From an uncultured Pontibacter sp. (GTDB lineage: Bacteria > Bacteroidota > Bacteroidia > Cytophagales > Hymenobacteraceae), in assembly GCA_947499125.1 (NCBI GenBank), contig CANMMP010000003.1:434001-498000 (forward strand): a stretch of 64,000 bases of DNA, read 5' to 3'. Shown here in pieces: positions 17,759 to 26,011 of this stretch. Each line of letters opens with the position of its first letter. The first letter of the stretch is position 1. The position numbers and the translations under genes are program-made. The notes under the pieces were generated by a model that ran no database searches, had not been told where the DNA came from, and saw only the letters and a list, made by a program, of their open reading frames with translations.

Positions 17759-20656
17759 ATGGCTTTAAAACAAAAGCAGACCACAGAACCGGGCACAACC
17801 GAAACAGCTTTTTCGCAGAACGGCGAAACGCAGCAGATAGAAGTATACGGTGCCCGCGAACATAATCTTAAAAACATATCTATAACCCTGCCGCGCTACA
17901 AGCTGGTGGTATTTACCGGCATTAGTGGCTCAGGCAAATCGTCGCTGGCTTTCGATACTATTTACGCCGAAGGGCAGCGTCGTTACATGGAAACGTTCTC
18001 GGCTTACGCCCGCTCGTTTATGGGTGGACTCGAGAGGCCGAATGTGGACAAGATCGAAGGGCTTTCGCCGGTGATCTCCATCGAGCAGAAAACTACCAGC
18101 CGCAACCCGCGCTCAACCGTAGGCACCATTACCGAGATCTACGACTTCATGCGTCTGCTATGGGCGCGAACTGCCGAAGCATTCAGCTATGTTACTGGCG
18201 AAAAAATGGTGCGCCAGAGCGACGACCAGATCGTGAGCCATATACTGGAGAACTTTGACGGCAAGCGTATAGTTGTGCTGGCGCCGGTAGTGAAAGGTCG
18301 TAAGGGCCATTACCGTGAGCTGTTCCAGCAGATACGCAAAATGGGCTTTATACGTGCCCGCGTAGATGGCGAACTCGTAGAGATAGAGCCAAAAATGCAG
18401 GTAGACCGCTACAAGATTCACGACATCGAGATCGTGATCGATAAGATAGTGGTGAAGGAAGATGACCGTTACCGTTTATCGAGTTCCATACAAAATGCCC
18501 TGACACATGGTAAAGGCACCGCGCTTATTTTGGATGTAGATGCCGACAAAACGCATTTCTTCTCACGCCACCTCATGGACCCCGCCACAGGTATAGCCTA
18601 CGACGATCCGGCCCCGAATTCCTTCTCTTTTAACTCGCCTTATGGTGCCTGCCCGGTATGTAATGGCTTAGGAGAGATACAGGAGATAACGGAAGAATCG
18701 GTTATACCTGACAGGGACCTAAGTATACGACGTGGTGGTATAGCGCCGTTGGGCGAGTACCGCGACATCTGGATCTTTAAGCAGATAGAGGCGCTGTTCA
18801 AGCACTTTAAAGTATCGGTAGCTACGCCGATCAAAGATCTGCCAGAGGATGTGCTGAAGGTATTGCTTTATGGTTTGGAAGAAGACCTGGAAGTAAATAC
18901 CAAGAAGGGCAACTACATCGTGGAGTTTGAGGGTATCGTCAATTTCCTGAAAAACCAGATGGAGTCTGACTCGGATAATATCCGCAGTTGGGTCGAAGAC
19001 TTTGCCCAGACGACTACCTGCCCGGAGTGTAACGGCTATAGGCTTAGAAAAGAGTCGCTTCACTTTAAGATTGACAACAAAAATATAGGTGAGCTTTCGG
19101 TACTGGATATTACAAAACTGGCTGCCTGGTTCGAGGGGTTGGAAGGCCGTATGAACGAACGCCAGAATGTAATTGCCAAAGAACTACTGAAAGAGATCCG
19201 TAAGCGTATCGGCTTTTTACTGGATGTAGGCCTGGATTACCTGAGCCTGCACCGCCCTGTTAAAACCTTATCAGGTGGCGAGAGCCAGCGTATACGTTTG
19301 GCCACTCAGATAGGTACGCAGTTGGTTGGTGTGCTTTATATTATGGATGAGCCAAGTATAGGCCTGCATCAGCGCGACAACGAACGTTTAATAAAAGCCT
19401 TGCAAGATCTCCGTGACCTGGGTAACTCCATTATTGTGGTGGAGCACGACAAGGATATGATCATGCAGGCGGATTATGTGGTGGATATTGGGCCGGGCGC
19501 TGGTATACATGGGGGCCAGGTGGTTACTGCCGGCACACCGGACGATATGATGAGAGCCGGAACCACAACTGCCGACTTTTTGAGTAACCGCAGAGGTATA
19601 AAAGTGCCGCGCGTTAAACGGCCGGGCAATGGCGAAAAGTTGGTGCTTAAAGGTGCTACTGGCAACAACCTGAAAAACGTAACGCTGGAGTTGCCGCTGG
19701 GCAAGATGATCTGTGTAACAGGTGTGTCGGGCAGTGGTAAATCTTCGCTTATACATGATACGCTGTACCCTATACTTAACACGCATTTCTTTAGAGCAAA
19801 ACGCGACCCGTTACCTTATAAAAAGATCGAAGGCCTGGAACACCTGGATAAAGTGATCGAAGTGGATCAGTCGCCGATTGGCCGTACGCCGCGTTCTAAC
19901 CCAGCTACCTATACCGGTGTGTTCACTGATATCCGAAGCTTGTTTGCACAGTTGCCGGAAGCCAAGATAAGAGGATATTCGCCGGGCCGTTTCTCGTTTA
20001 ACGTGAAGGGTGGCCGCTGCGAAGCTTGCGAAGGTGCGGGTATGCGAACCATTGAGATGAACTTTTTGCCGGATGTGTATGTGCCCTGCGAAGTATGTAA
20101 AGGCAAACGCTATAACCGCGAAACCCTGGAAGTACGCTTTAAAGGTAAAAGTATAACCGATGTGTTGGATATGACCGTGGAGCAGGCTGTAGACTTTTTC
20201 GAGAGCCAGCCGCGTATACTTCGCCGCATACAAACCCTGAACGATGTAGGCCTGGGCTACATTACCTTAGGCCAGCAGGCAACTACCTTGTCGGGTGGCG
20301 AGGCGCAGCGTGTGAAACTGGCAACAGAGCTATCTAAAAAAGATACCGGGCAAACACTTTATATACTTGATGAGCCAACTACAGGGCTTCACTTCCAGGA
20401 TATTGAGCACCTGTCGGAAGTGCTGCACAAGCTTACAAATAAAGGAAACACGGTACTTATTATTGAGCACAACCTCGACCTGATAAAAGTGGCTGACTGG
20501 ATCATCGATATTGGTCCGGAAGGTGGCGAAGGCGGCGGAACTATAGTTGCGAAAGGCACCCCGGAAGAAGTTGCCAAAATTAAGAAAGGTTATACTTCCC
20601 GCTTCCTGAGAGAAGAACTGAAAACCAGCCATTACTCCGACAACGGACAAGAATAA
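17759..20656 (+). CDS. uvrA: Excinuclease ABC subunit A
   Basis: 965 residues with the two-ATPase UvrA plan. Walker A motifs are GISGSGKSS (about 55-63) and GVSGSGKSS (about 656-664); signatures LSGGESQRIRLA and LSGGEAQRVKLA follow, each with an Asp-Glu Walker B (MDEPSIGLH, LDEPTTGLH). Cysteine pairs of the zinc modules are seen at CPVC, CPEC, CEAC and CEVC. UvrA recognises bulky DNA lesions and loads UvrB in nucleotide excision repair. The first 27 residues are a polar extension before the conserved IEVYGAREHNLKNI start; an ATG in the usual position is not otherwise available. Monocistronic, with a terminator 20 bp after the stop. Confidence 0.96.
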   Translation: MALKQKQTTEPGTTETAFSQNGETQQIEVYGAREHNLKNISITLPRYKLVVFTGISGSGKSSLAFDTIYAEGQRRYMETFSAYARSFMGGLERPNVDKIEGLSPVISIEQKTTSRNPRSTVGTITEIYDFMRLLWARTAEAFSYVTGEKMVRQSDDQIVSHILENFDGKRIVVLAPVVKGRKGHYRELFQQIRKMGFIRARVDGELVEIEPKMQVDRYKIHDIEIVIDKIVVKEDDRYRLSSSIQNALTHGKGTALILDVDADKTHFFSRHLMDPATGIAYDDPAPNSFSFNSPYGACPVCNGLGEIQEITEESVIPDRDLSIRRGGIAPLGEYRDIWIFKQIEALFKHFKVSVATPIKDLPEDVLKVLLYGLEEDLEVNTKKGNYIVEFEGIVNFLKNQMESDSDNIRSWVEDFAQTTTCPECNGYRLRKESLHFKIDNKNIGELSVLDITKLAAWFEGLEGRMNERQNVIAKELLKEIRKRIGFLLDVGLDYLSLHRPVKTLSGGESQRIRLATQIGTQLVGVLYIMDEPSIGLHQRDNERLIKALQDLRDLGNSIIVVEHDKDMIMQADYVVDIGPGAGIHGGQVVTAGTPDDMMRAGTTTADFLSNRRGIKVPRVKRPGNGEKLVLKGATGNNLKNVTLELPLGKMICVTGVSGSGKSSLIHDTLYPILNTHFFRAKRDPLPYKKIEGLEHLDKVIEVDQSPIGRTPRSNPATYTGVFTDIRSLFAQLPEAKIRGYSPGRFSFNVKGGRCEACEGAGMRTIEMNFLPDVYVPCEVCKGKRYNRETLEVRFKGKSITDVLDMTVEQAVDFFESQPRILRRIQTLNDVGLGYITLGQQATTLSGGEAQRVKLATELSKKDTGQTLYILDEPTTGLHFQDIEHLSEVLHKLTNKGNTVLIIEHNLDLIKVADWIIDIGPEGGEGGGTIVAKGTPEEVAKIKKGYTSRFLREELKTSHYSDNGQE

Positions 20657-20674
20657 GTAGCTGACAGAAGTATA

Positions 20675-20706
20675 AAACCGCAATTATTTTTATAGTTGCG
20701 GCTTTT
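20675..20706. terminator. Bidirectional terminator between uvrA and DUF4142 gene
   Basis: AACCGCAA and its near complement TTGCGGC..TT form a stem around an AT-rich loop containing TATAGTT; A and T runs flank it on both sides, serving the convergent genes. Confidence 0.8.
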
Positions 20707-20710
20707 CTGT

Positions 20711-21274
20711 TTACTGTATCTTTTTTTCGAGGGCTTCGGCCTGGTCGAGGTGCTGCTTTATGAGTGGTAACTGGCGCGAGGCATACTGCTTTATCTCCAT
20801 CGATACGCCATTCTCGGCCATGTCTTCGTAGCGGTCCATTAGCTGGTCGTGCAGGTAGCGTACTTCCCTAATGTAAGCCAGGTCAAAAGCGATGCCTGAT
20901 TTAGAAGTGACTTCTTCGAAAACATCCTGGTGTGCATTGCCCAGGTTTTGTGGAAGCACCAGGTTAACATCGGTAGAGAGTGTTTGCAGTTCGTTCAGCA
21001 TTTGCTCATGGGCATTCTCCATCTCCTGCGACATCGTTTTTACCTCGGGGCTTACACCACGTGATATGGCTTCCTGGCTTAGCTGTAGTTGCAGCATGTT
21101 GGCACTGGCGGCTTCGGCGGCAAACAAGGCATCGTTATGCATATTGTTGATGCCGGCCTGCTCCAGTTGGGCCACGCTCTGGTCGGCAGCTGCTTTTATG
21201 CTGTCGTTTGAGTTGCAGGCACCTAAAAAGAGTAAGCTGCCGGCTGCTAAATAAGTAAGTATCGTTCTTTTCAT
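20711..21274 (-). CDS. DUF4142 lipoprotein (copy 1)
   Basis: 187 residues. A lipobox LGAC puts the lipidated cysteine at residue 20. The mature part is all helical, with the pattern ALFAAEAASANMLQLQLSQEAISRG...VKTMSQEMENAHEQMLNELQTL and a later FDLAYIREVRYLHDQLMDRYE, which is the DUF4142 (ferritin-like four-helix) family. Members are envelope proteins of unknown biochemical role, often stress-induced. A second DUF4142 gene lies 96 bp upstream on the same strand, separated by a stem-loop, so the two arose by duplication and have diverged well. Confidence 0.85.
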   Translation of the reverse strand: MKRTILTYLAAGSLLFLGACNSNDSIKAAADQSVAQLEQAGINNMHNDALFAAEAASANMLQLQLSQEAISRGVSPEVKTMSQEMENAHEQMLNELQTLSTDVNLVLPQNLGNAHQDVFEEVTSKSGIAFDLAYIREVRYLHDQLMDRYEDMAENGVSMEIKQYASRQLPLIKQHLDQAEALEKKIQ

Positions 21275-21295
21275 GGGTAGTGATCAGGTTAAAAA

Positions 21296-21335
21296 CAAAA
21301 GCATCTGCAAGTATAGTTACTTACAGATGCTTTAA
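21296..21335 (-). terminator. Stem-loop between the two DUF4142 genes
   Basis: AAAGCATCTGCAAG and CTTACAGATGCTTT form a long stem around TATAGTTA. On the minus strand it follows the stop of copy 2 by about 35 bp and ends in a T run, so it should terminate or attenuate transcription into copy 1. Confidence 0.8.
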
Positions 21336-21370
21336 TATGTTTTATCAGAAAAAAATTAGTGGCTTATACT

Positions 21371-21952
21371 TTACCGATTCTGATTATCCAATACGTCTTT
21401 TATTTGTTTGGCACGCTCGTGGTGCTGGCGCAATACTGTTAAGGTACTGTTGGCAAAGGTTTTTACATCAGCATCTTCTAAGTTATTCGCAGCGTTCTCA
21501 AACAGGCTAACGTCTTCTTCGTGGTCTTCCACCATTAGGTCCATATAGGCCTTGTCAAAGTCGGCACCGGTCTTCTCGCGGAGTTCGGTTACGCGGTCCA
21601 TGTGGTCCTCGCCCATGCTGTCGGGTAATACGATCCCTTTCTGGCCTGCCAGGTTTTTCAGGTCATTATTGGCTTTTGTGTGGTCGTCTACCATCATCTT
21701 ACCGAAGCTTTTTACATCGGCATGCTGCCCTTTTTGCTGGGCAAGGTTACCGAGTTCTACCTCCATCATACCGCCGCTGGCTGCTTTGGTCATAAACTCC
21801 GACAGGTCATCCTGGGTTTCTTCCATATCAGTGTCTTCAAAAGCTTGTTCGTTGGTTTCCTGTGCTTCTTCTACAGCACCTTCCTGTTGGTTACATCCGA
21901 AACCGAAAAACAGGGCGCTTATTATTAAGCTTGTTGTTGCAAATTTTTTCAT
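21371..21952 (-). CDS. DUF4142 lipoprotein (copy 2)
   Basis: The start at 21952 is preferred over the in-frame ATG at 21982 because it gives a proper lipoprotein signal (KKFATTSLIISALFFGFGC, Cys20) and 193 residues. A strongly acidic linker (about 25-50, Glu/Asp/Gln rich) leads to the helical DUF4142 domain: FMTKAASGGMMEVELGNLAQQKG, VKSFGKMMVDDHTKANNDL, FDKAYMDLMVEDHEEDV. The H-x3-A/N and DH-x-E positions are candidate metal ligands by analogy with ferritin-like bundles, but that is inference. It faces a divergent gene at 22071. Confidence 0.86.
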   Translation of the reverse strand: MKKFATTSLIISALFFGFGCNQQEGAVEEAQETNEQAFEDTDMEETQDDLSEFMTKAASGGMMEVELGNLAQQKGQHADVKSFGKMMVDDHTKANNDLKNLAGQKGIVLPDSMGEDHMDRVTELREKTGADFDKAYMDLMVEDHEEDVSLFENAANNLEDADVKTFANSTLTVLRQHHERAKQIKDVLDNQNR

Positions 21953-22070
21953 AGTTTTAACGTAGGTTAGATTATTATACATAAATAGGTATACGCCTCC
22001 CTTTTTATGAAGTTAGAAACTGGTGGCATGCGCCGCAACTACAGGCAAGGCGTTAATTTGCTATAACTGA

Positions 22071-22784
22071 ATGGGTATGTTGTACAAAACTATAAAAGCC
22101 GGTCTGTTGCTATGGCTAACGCTACTTTGTTTAACTGCCCAGGCACAGCGTGGCCAGGAAGCTGACCCGGATGCAAAAGATATTACTGAAATAGATAAAA
22201 GCCGCGACCGTATCCTTAAACTACACCCTTTACAACTTGGCGAAGTGGTGCTGTCGCTGGAGAAGGTGCGCTCTAACCGGATAGCGAACGAGTATGGCAT
22301 TGGCTACATTTACAAAGTATACCTGCACGGCGAAACCGACGATTGGGAAGATGTGGAAGGACATGATGTGAAGGGTATCAGTATACATATGATGCAGCGA
22401 CATTATACTTCCAAAGTTCGTAGTGCGCCATTCGGCTTTTTTCATGGGCCGGTGTTTGGCTACCGCGGTATACTTTTCGATAAGAACGTTTTTGATCTTC
22501 CGGAGCAGGACCCCAATTCACCCAACTTCAGGTATGTAGGCCGTTTGATTCAGCACTCGCTGGATGTAAGCTACCAGATAGGCGGGCAGTTTTTGATGGG
22601 AGAGCATTTTACCATGGAGTTGGCCGGAGGCCTGGGTGGCCGTATGAAATATGCCAAAGCCACCAGCGCCAAAGAGCTGCTGCCGGAGCACATTATCGGT
22701 TACGAAATTATAAAGGACGATAGCAACTACATTGCTGCCATGCCATTGGTAAGAATTAAATTATCAGTAGGCTACGCGTTTTAA
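22071..22784 (+). CDS. Exported protein of unknown family
   Basis: 237 residues beginning with a signal peptide (LLLWLTLLCLTAQAQ, cleavage near residue 25). The mature part starts with charged residues (EADPDAKDITEIDKSRDRIL), then alternates short beta-like stretches, with aromatic-rich segments SYQIGGQFLMGEHFTMELAGGLGGRMKY and a last strand LVRIKLSVGYAF ending in aromatic Phe. That ending and the glycine/aromatic alternation suggest a small outer-membrane beta-barrel, like DUF3575-type proteins of this phylum. I cannot name the family with certainty. It is divergent from the DUF4142 pair and convergent with the next gene. Confidence 0.7.
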   Translation: MGMLYKTIKAGLLLWLTLLCLTAQAQRGQEADPDAKDITEIDKSRDRILKLHPLQLGEVVLSLEKVRSNRIANEYGIGYIYKVYLHGETDDWEDVEGHDVKGISIHMMQRHYTSKVRSAPFGFFHGPVFGYRGILFDKNVFDLPEQDPNSPNFRYVGRLIQHSLDVSYQIGGQFLMGEHFTMELAGGLGGRMKYAKATSAKELLPEHIIGYEIIKDDSNYIAAMPLVRIKLSVGYAF

Positions 22785-22799
22785 CTATAGCCTCTTTCT

Positions 22800-23528
22800 C
22801 TATTTAGATACTTTATTCAGTACGCTGTAAGACATTAGTTTGCCGTTTCGGTAAGACTCTGAGCGCACAACGCCTACGCCCGGTGCAAAATACTCCACAG
22901 TCTGGATACGCGACGAAGGTAAATTCATGCCCATTGCTTTAGTTTGCATCTCCATTTCCTGGTTTATCTTGTACGCATTGTAAGAGCCGGCCGGCACGTT
23001 TATACTTTCCTTATCACCTACTTTTCGGTCTGTTATACTCATAACTATAGATGAAAGTGCCTGTCCGTTCTTCTTGTCCAGTACATCGATCGTCATGGTG
23101 CCGTCGTTTAGCTTTTGCCCTGCCGAAAGTGAAGTAGGATAATCGATAAAGTCGCCCTGCATTTTTACTTCCATGTCTTTGTAAGCTTCCAGCATGCCCT
23201 GGTTCATTATAGAGCGCATATCAATAGAAATACTTTCGCCTTTGCAGGTAACTACATAATCGCCCTCCGTGGTAAGCTTGCCTTTGTTATCGAACACTTT
23301 GCTATGGATAGTGGCCTCGGTCTCATTAGGACTACTGTTCACAGATGTAACTTTATAGTGTACCCGCCCGGTCAGCTTATCTTTCTTATCGTAAGTTATC
23401 ATTTCGTATTCGGCGTTATTGCTAAGCAGGTAATAACCCGAACAATCTTGTGCCAGAACCTGCTGCGGAAAACCAGCTGTAAGTGTAACCGCAACAAACA
23501 ATAAATATGGTAGGACTCTCTTAAACAT
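22800..23528 (-). CDS. Exported TapB/DUF3108-like protein
   Basis: Start placed at 23528 (MFKRVLPYLLFVAVTLTAG) because it begins a good signal peptide cut near VLAQ-DCS; the longer frame to 23603 adds 25 residues that resemble a second hydrophobic stretch and are unlikely. The 242-residue product is beta-rich: YYLLSNNAEYEMITYDKKDKLTGRVHYKV, then VTCKGESISIDMRS, and near the end INVPAGSYNAYKIN...TVEYFAPGVGVVRSESYRNGKLMSYSVL. The GTY-like AGSYNAYKI and the EYFAPGVGVVRSE motif are shared with TapB-like and DUF3108-like periplasmic proteins. Function unknown. Its stop lies 15 bp from that of the convergent gene. Confidence 0.72.
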   Translation of the reverse strand: MFKRVLPYLLFVAVTLTAGFPQQVLAQDCSGYYLLSNNAEYEMITYDKKDKLTGRVHYKVTSVNSSPNETEATIHSKVFDNKGKLTTEGDYVVTCKGESISIDMRSIMNQGMLEAYKDMEVKMQGDFIDYPTSLSAGQKLNDGTMTIDVLDKKNGQALSSIVMSITDRKVGDKESINVPAGSYNAYKINQEMEMQTKAMGMNLPSSRIQTVEYFAPGVGVVRSESYRNGKLMSYSVLNKVSK

Positions 23529-23667
23529 AGCTTTGTGGGTATAGGTAAATAAAATAAAGGTAAAGTATAAATATGCTATAGTATACGGTAAGGGTTTTAA
23601 CAATGCCTGCTATACTATGTTAAGCCAGCTGTTATACGTGTTAAGTGCCTTAAAAAATAAGTATAAA

Positions 23668-23694
23668 AAAAAGCCGGAGGGTGTCTCCGGCTTA
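23668..23694 (-). terminator. Intrinsic terminator after paaG-like gene
   Basis: AAGCCGGAG (23671-23679) and CTCCGGCTT (23685-23693), with eight A residues on the plus strand, i.e. a T run on the minus-strand transcript. Confidence 0.9.
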
Positions 23695-23715
23695 TCTATA
23701 GTTGGTAAGGGCTTT

Positions 23716-24498
23716 TTACTCTCCTTTAAATTGTGGCTTCCGTTTCTCGTTAAAAGCTGTAACTCCTTCTTTGTAATCAGCAGAGCTGCCGGCAATTTTC
23801 TGGCAGTAAGCCTCATAATCCAGCATCTCATCCAGCGACGAGTTAAACGACTTGTTCAGCATCTTCTTCATCAGGCCAATAGCTTTGGTTGGCGCCACGG
23901 CGTAACGGGCAGCTAATTCTGCAACGGCAGCATCCAGCTCATCAGGGGCTACTACTTTATTTACCATTCCTAACTGCAAGGCTTCTTCTGCAGATACTTT
24001 AGAACCCAGTGTGCTCAACTCAAAAGCTTTAAGCGAACCTACTACGCGAGGCAGGAAAAACGACGAACCCGAATCCAGTACTAAACCTACATTCACAAAT
24101 ACTTCTATCATGCTGGCAGCAGTGCTGGCTATAACCATATCGCAGGCCAGAGCCAACGAGCAACCGGCACCCGCAGCAACGCCATTCAGCTTACAGATTA
24201 TAGGCTTCGGCATATTGCGCATTGCTCGTATAATTGGGTTATAGCGCTTCTCCAACGACTCCGATAAGTCACGTTTGTCAGCGCTTGCAATAGCTTTCAG
24301 GTCCTGGCCTGAGCAGAAGGCTTTTCCGGCTCCGGTAAGCACTACCACTCGCACATTATCATCGCGGGTTGCCTGTTTCAGAGCATCTTGTAAGTCGTAG
24401 CTCTGCTGGTCGTTAAAGGCATTAAATACATCGGGTCTGTTCAGGGTAATGGTTGCTACGCCATCCTGCACATCATATAGTAAGCACTCGTAAGTCAT
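23716..24498 (-). CDS. paaG: Enoyl-CoA hydratase/isomerase family protein, PaaG-like
   Basis: 260 residues of the crotonase fold. The CoA-binding segment FCSGQDLKAIA (about 61-71) and the oxyanion-hole glycines in NGVAAGAGCSLALACD (about 104-119) are intact. In place of the usual second glutamate region the sequence reads VNVGLVLDSGSSFFLPRVVG (about 133-152), with the Asp found in PaaG-type ring-epoxide isomerases. The likely reaction is isomerisation of ring-1,2-epoxyphenylacetyl-CoA to the oxepin in aerobic phenylacetate breakdown. No other paa gene lies nearby, so a different enoyl-CoA substrate is possible. It is followed by its own terminator. Confidence 0.82.
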   Translation of the reverse strand: MTYECLLYDVQDGVATITLNRPDVFNAFNDQQSYDLQDALKQATRDDNVRVVVLTGAGKAFCSGQDLKAIASADKRDLSESLEKRYNPIIRAMRNMPKPIICKLNGVAAGAGCSLALACDMVIASTAASMIEVFVNVGLVLDSGSSFFLPRVVGSLKAFELSTLGSKVSAEEALQLGMVNKVVAPDELDAAVAELAARYAVAPTKAIGLMKKMLNKSFNSSLDEMLDYEAYCQKIAGSSADYKEGVTAFNEKRKPQFKGE

Positions 24499-24632
24499 AG
24501 TTCAGTTAGTTTGTTTTGTTCTTAGTCAAAGGTAATGGATATGGGGGGAAGTGCAAAGTGTATGTAGTATGAGTAGTAGGTTAAGATAAGAAGCGGACTA
24601 TACTTATAGTTGATGTCCTATAATTTCTCTTG

Positions 24633-25220
24633 TGTCATCCCGAGCGTTAGTCGAGGGATCTTATATGTCCTTTAGTTGAAGTCTGATGCAGCTTGAACCT
24701 AGCTATCCTTTCAATTACACTCTTATCCTGGGAGCTCTACTTACCTATCGTTTTATAGTTGCTTTTATGCGCTCACGGCCGCGAGGCCTCGTCTTCGGGC
24801 ATCGCGCTGCTGCTTTCTTGCTATCCTCGTACCTCGGATTGCCTGCGGCACCGCAACAAATCAAAGGCGCTCAACCCAAAGACTGATATCTTTCGATAGC
24901 AACTGCTTAAATATAGCTTATACTATAAGCTTCGACCTTTCTCGTGGCTATACTTCCGTAGGCACAGGTCGCGACCTGTCCACTCTATACCGTCAACTAT
25001 AGAACTATAAATAGTGAGAAAGCATCAGCAGAAACTGTCCCCTTGAGGACAAGTGAGAACGGGAGTTCGAAACTTGCGAGCAAAGCTCATAGGGGTGTTT
25101 AGGCTGTAACTATAAAACTATAAAGCCATCAAAAGCAGCATCTAAAACTTCCCGCCTTAGACAAGTCGCAGATCCCGAACTTGGTTCGGGAGAGGTCCAG
25201 GGGTGGTTGGATTACGGTAA
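24633..25220 (+). repeat. Composite intergenic repeat, copy A
   Basis: About 590 bp of gene-free DNA made of the same ordered blocks as the copies at 30.8-31.5 kb (inverted) and 36.6-37.2 kb. Order here: GAGCGTTAGTCGAG (24642-24655), TTATCCTGGGAGCTCTACTT (24723-24742), GCTCACGGCCGCGAGGCC (24771-24788), CTTCGGGCATCGCGC, GGCGCTCAACCCAAAGACTG (24866-24885), the palindrome ACAGGTCGCGACCTGT (24964-24979), CTGTCCCCTTGAGGACA (25035-25051), AACTTGCGAGCAAAGCTCAT (25071-25090), and CCCGAACTTGGTTCGGG (25173-25189). The C-rich CCCCCTACCCCCTTC block of the other copies is missing. Frames through it are broken differently in each copy, so I regard it as non-coding. Confidence 0.85.
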
Positions 25221-25299
25221 CTATAAAAGTATACCTCGAACTATAATATCAACAGAAATTCTCTACTCAGAAGGAAAAGGCTGGGTTGAACCAAGCTAA

Positions 25300-25920
25300 C
25301 TATAAAATAACAAGCCCGGCAGAAAGTACGAGTAGCAGGCCGGTTCCAAAACCAGTGTATACTTCGTAAGGCGTGTGCGCATGCAAAGCCAGCCTGGCTG
25401 ATAATACACTTCCTGCCAGTATAGTGGCAAAGGCAATCGGAAATAGCATCGAAACATCAGGCACCAGCTTACTGAGCAACATTAACAGGCCGAATGCGCC
25501 ACCGGCACCAATACTATGCGCACTTATCTTCCAGAAAAGAGAGACAGCGTACGTTAATAGGACCGATGCGGTGATAAGCACCATTATAAAGTAGAATATC
25601 TCGTCGAAGGCAGGCTCGCGGTAAAAAAGGTAGGCGGTAATGGCATAACATAAGCCGGTAAACAACAAGGGCAGGCGGCGCTGTTCGCGGCGGTCCATTT
25701 CCATCGAGTCGAGGTGGCCGGTGCGTACCATTGTATAAGCTCCCAGGCCGGGTATAATAAAAGTGGTGAAAAGGATCATTCCCAGCACGATCCAGCGGCT
25801 TTGCATGGGCAGCGATAGCGCAGGAGCAGGCAGGTAGTAAAGTATAAACGCAAACAGGTAAGTTGGCAGCAGCAGCGGGTGTAGCACTACCGACAAAAAC
25901 CTGGCAAGGGAACGATTCAC
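25300..25920 (-). CDS. PAP2-like integral membrane protein
   Basis: 206 residues with about six membrane spans. It contains RREQRRLPLL (about 77-86), SAHSIGAGGAFG (about 134-145) and RLALHAHTPYEVYTGFGTG (about 176-194). These recall the KxxxxxxRP, SGH and SRxxxxxHxxxDV motifs of PAP2 phosphatases: RxxxxH and SxHS are there, but the third motif has HTPYEV and the second lacks the exact SGH form. I read it as a diverged PAP2-fold protein whose phosphatase activity is uncertain. It lies between repeat copy A and rpoN. Confidence 0.72.
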   Translation of the reverse strand: MNRSLARFLSVVLHPLLLPTYLFAFILYYLPAPALSLPMQSRWIVLGMILFTTFIIPGLGAYTMVRTGHLDSMEMDRREQRRLPLLFTGLCYAITAYLFYREPAFDEIFYFIMVLITASVLLTYAVSLFWKISAHSIGAGGAFGLLMLLSKLVPDVSMLFPIAFATILAGSVLSARLALHAHTPYEVYTGFGTGLLLVLSAGLVIL

Positions 25921-26011
25921 GGGGTTAATTACTAATTACGGATGATCAATGACTAAAACGACTTTATGAGTTTTATAGTTAGCGTACTACCGGCATGTAA
26001 TTACTCACCAA

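Noticed and set aside
24686..24886. Open frame in repeat copy A (and comparable frames at 31166-31420 minus and 36770-37009 plus) with similar words such as SRPRG and NPKTG
   Set aside because: The shared words come from shared repeat DNA. The frame is broken by indels at different places in each copy and has no common start or end, so it is not kept as a protein.
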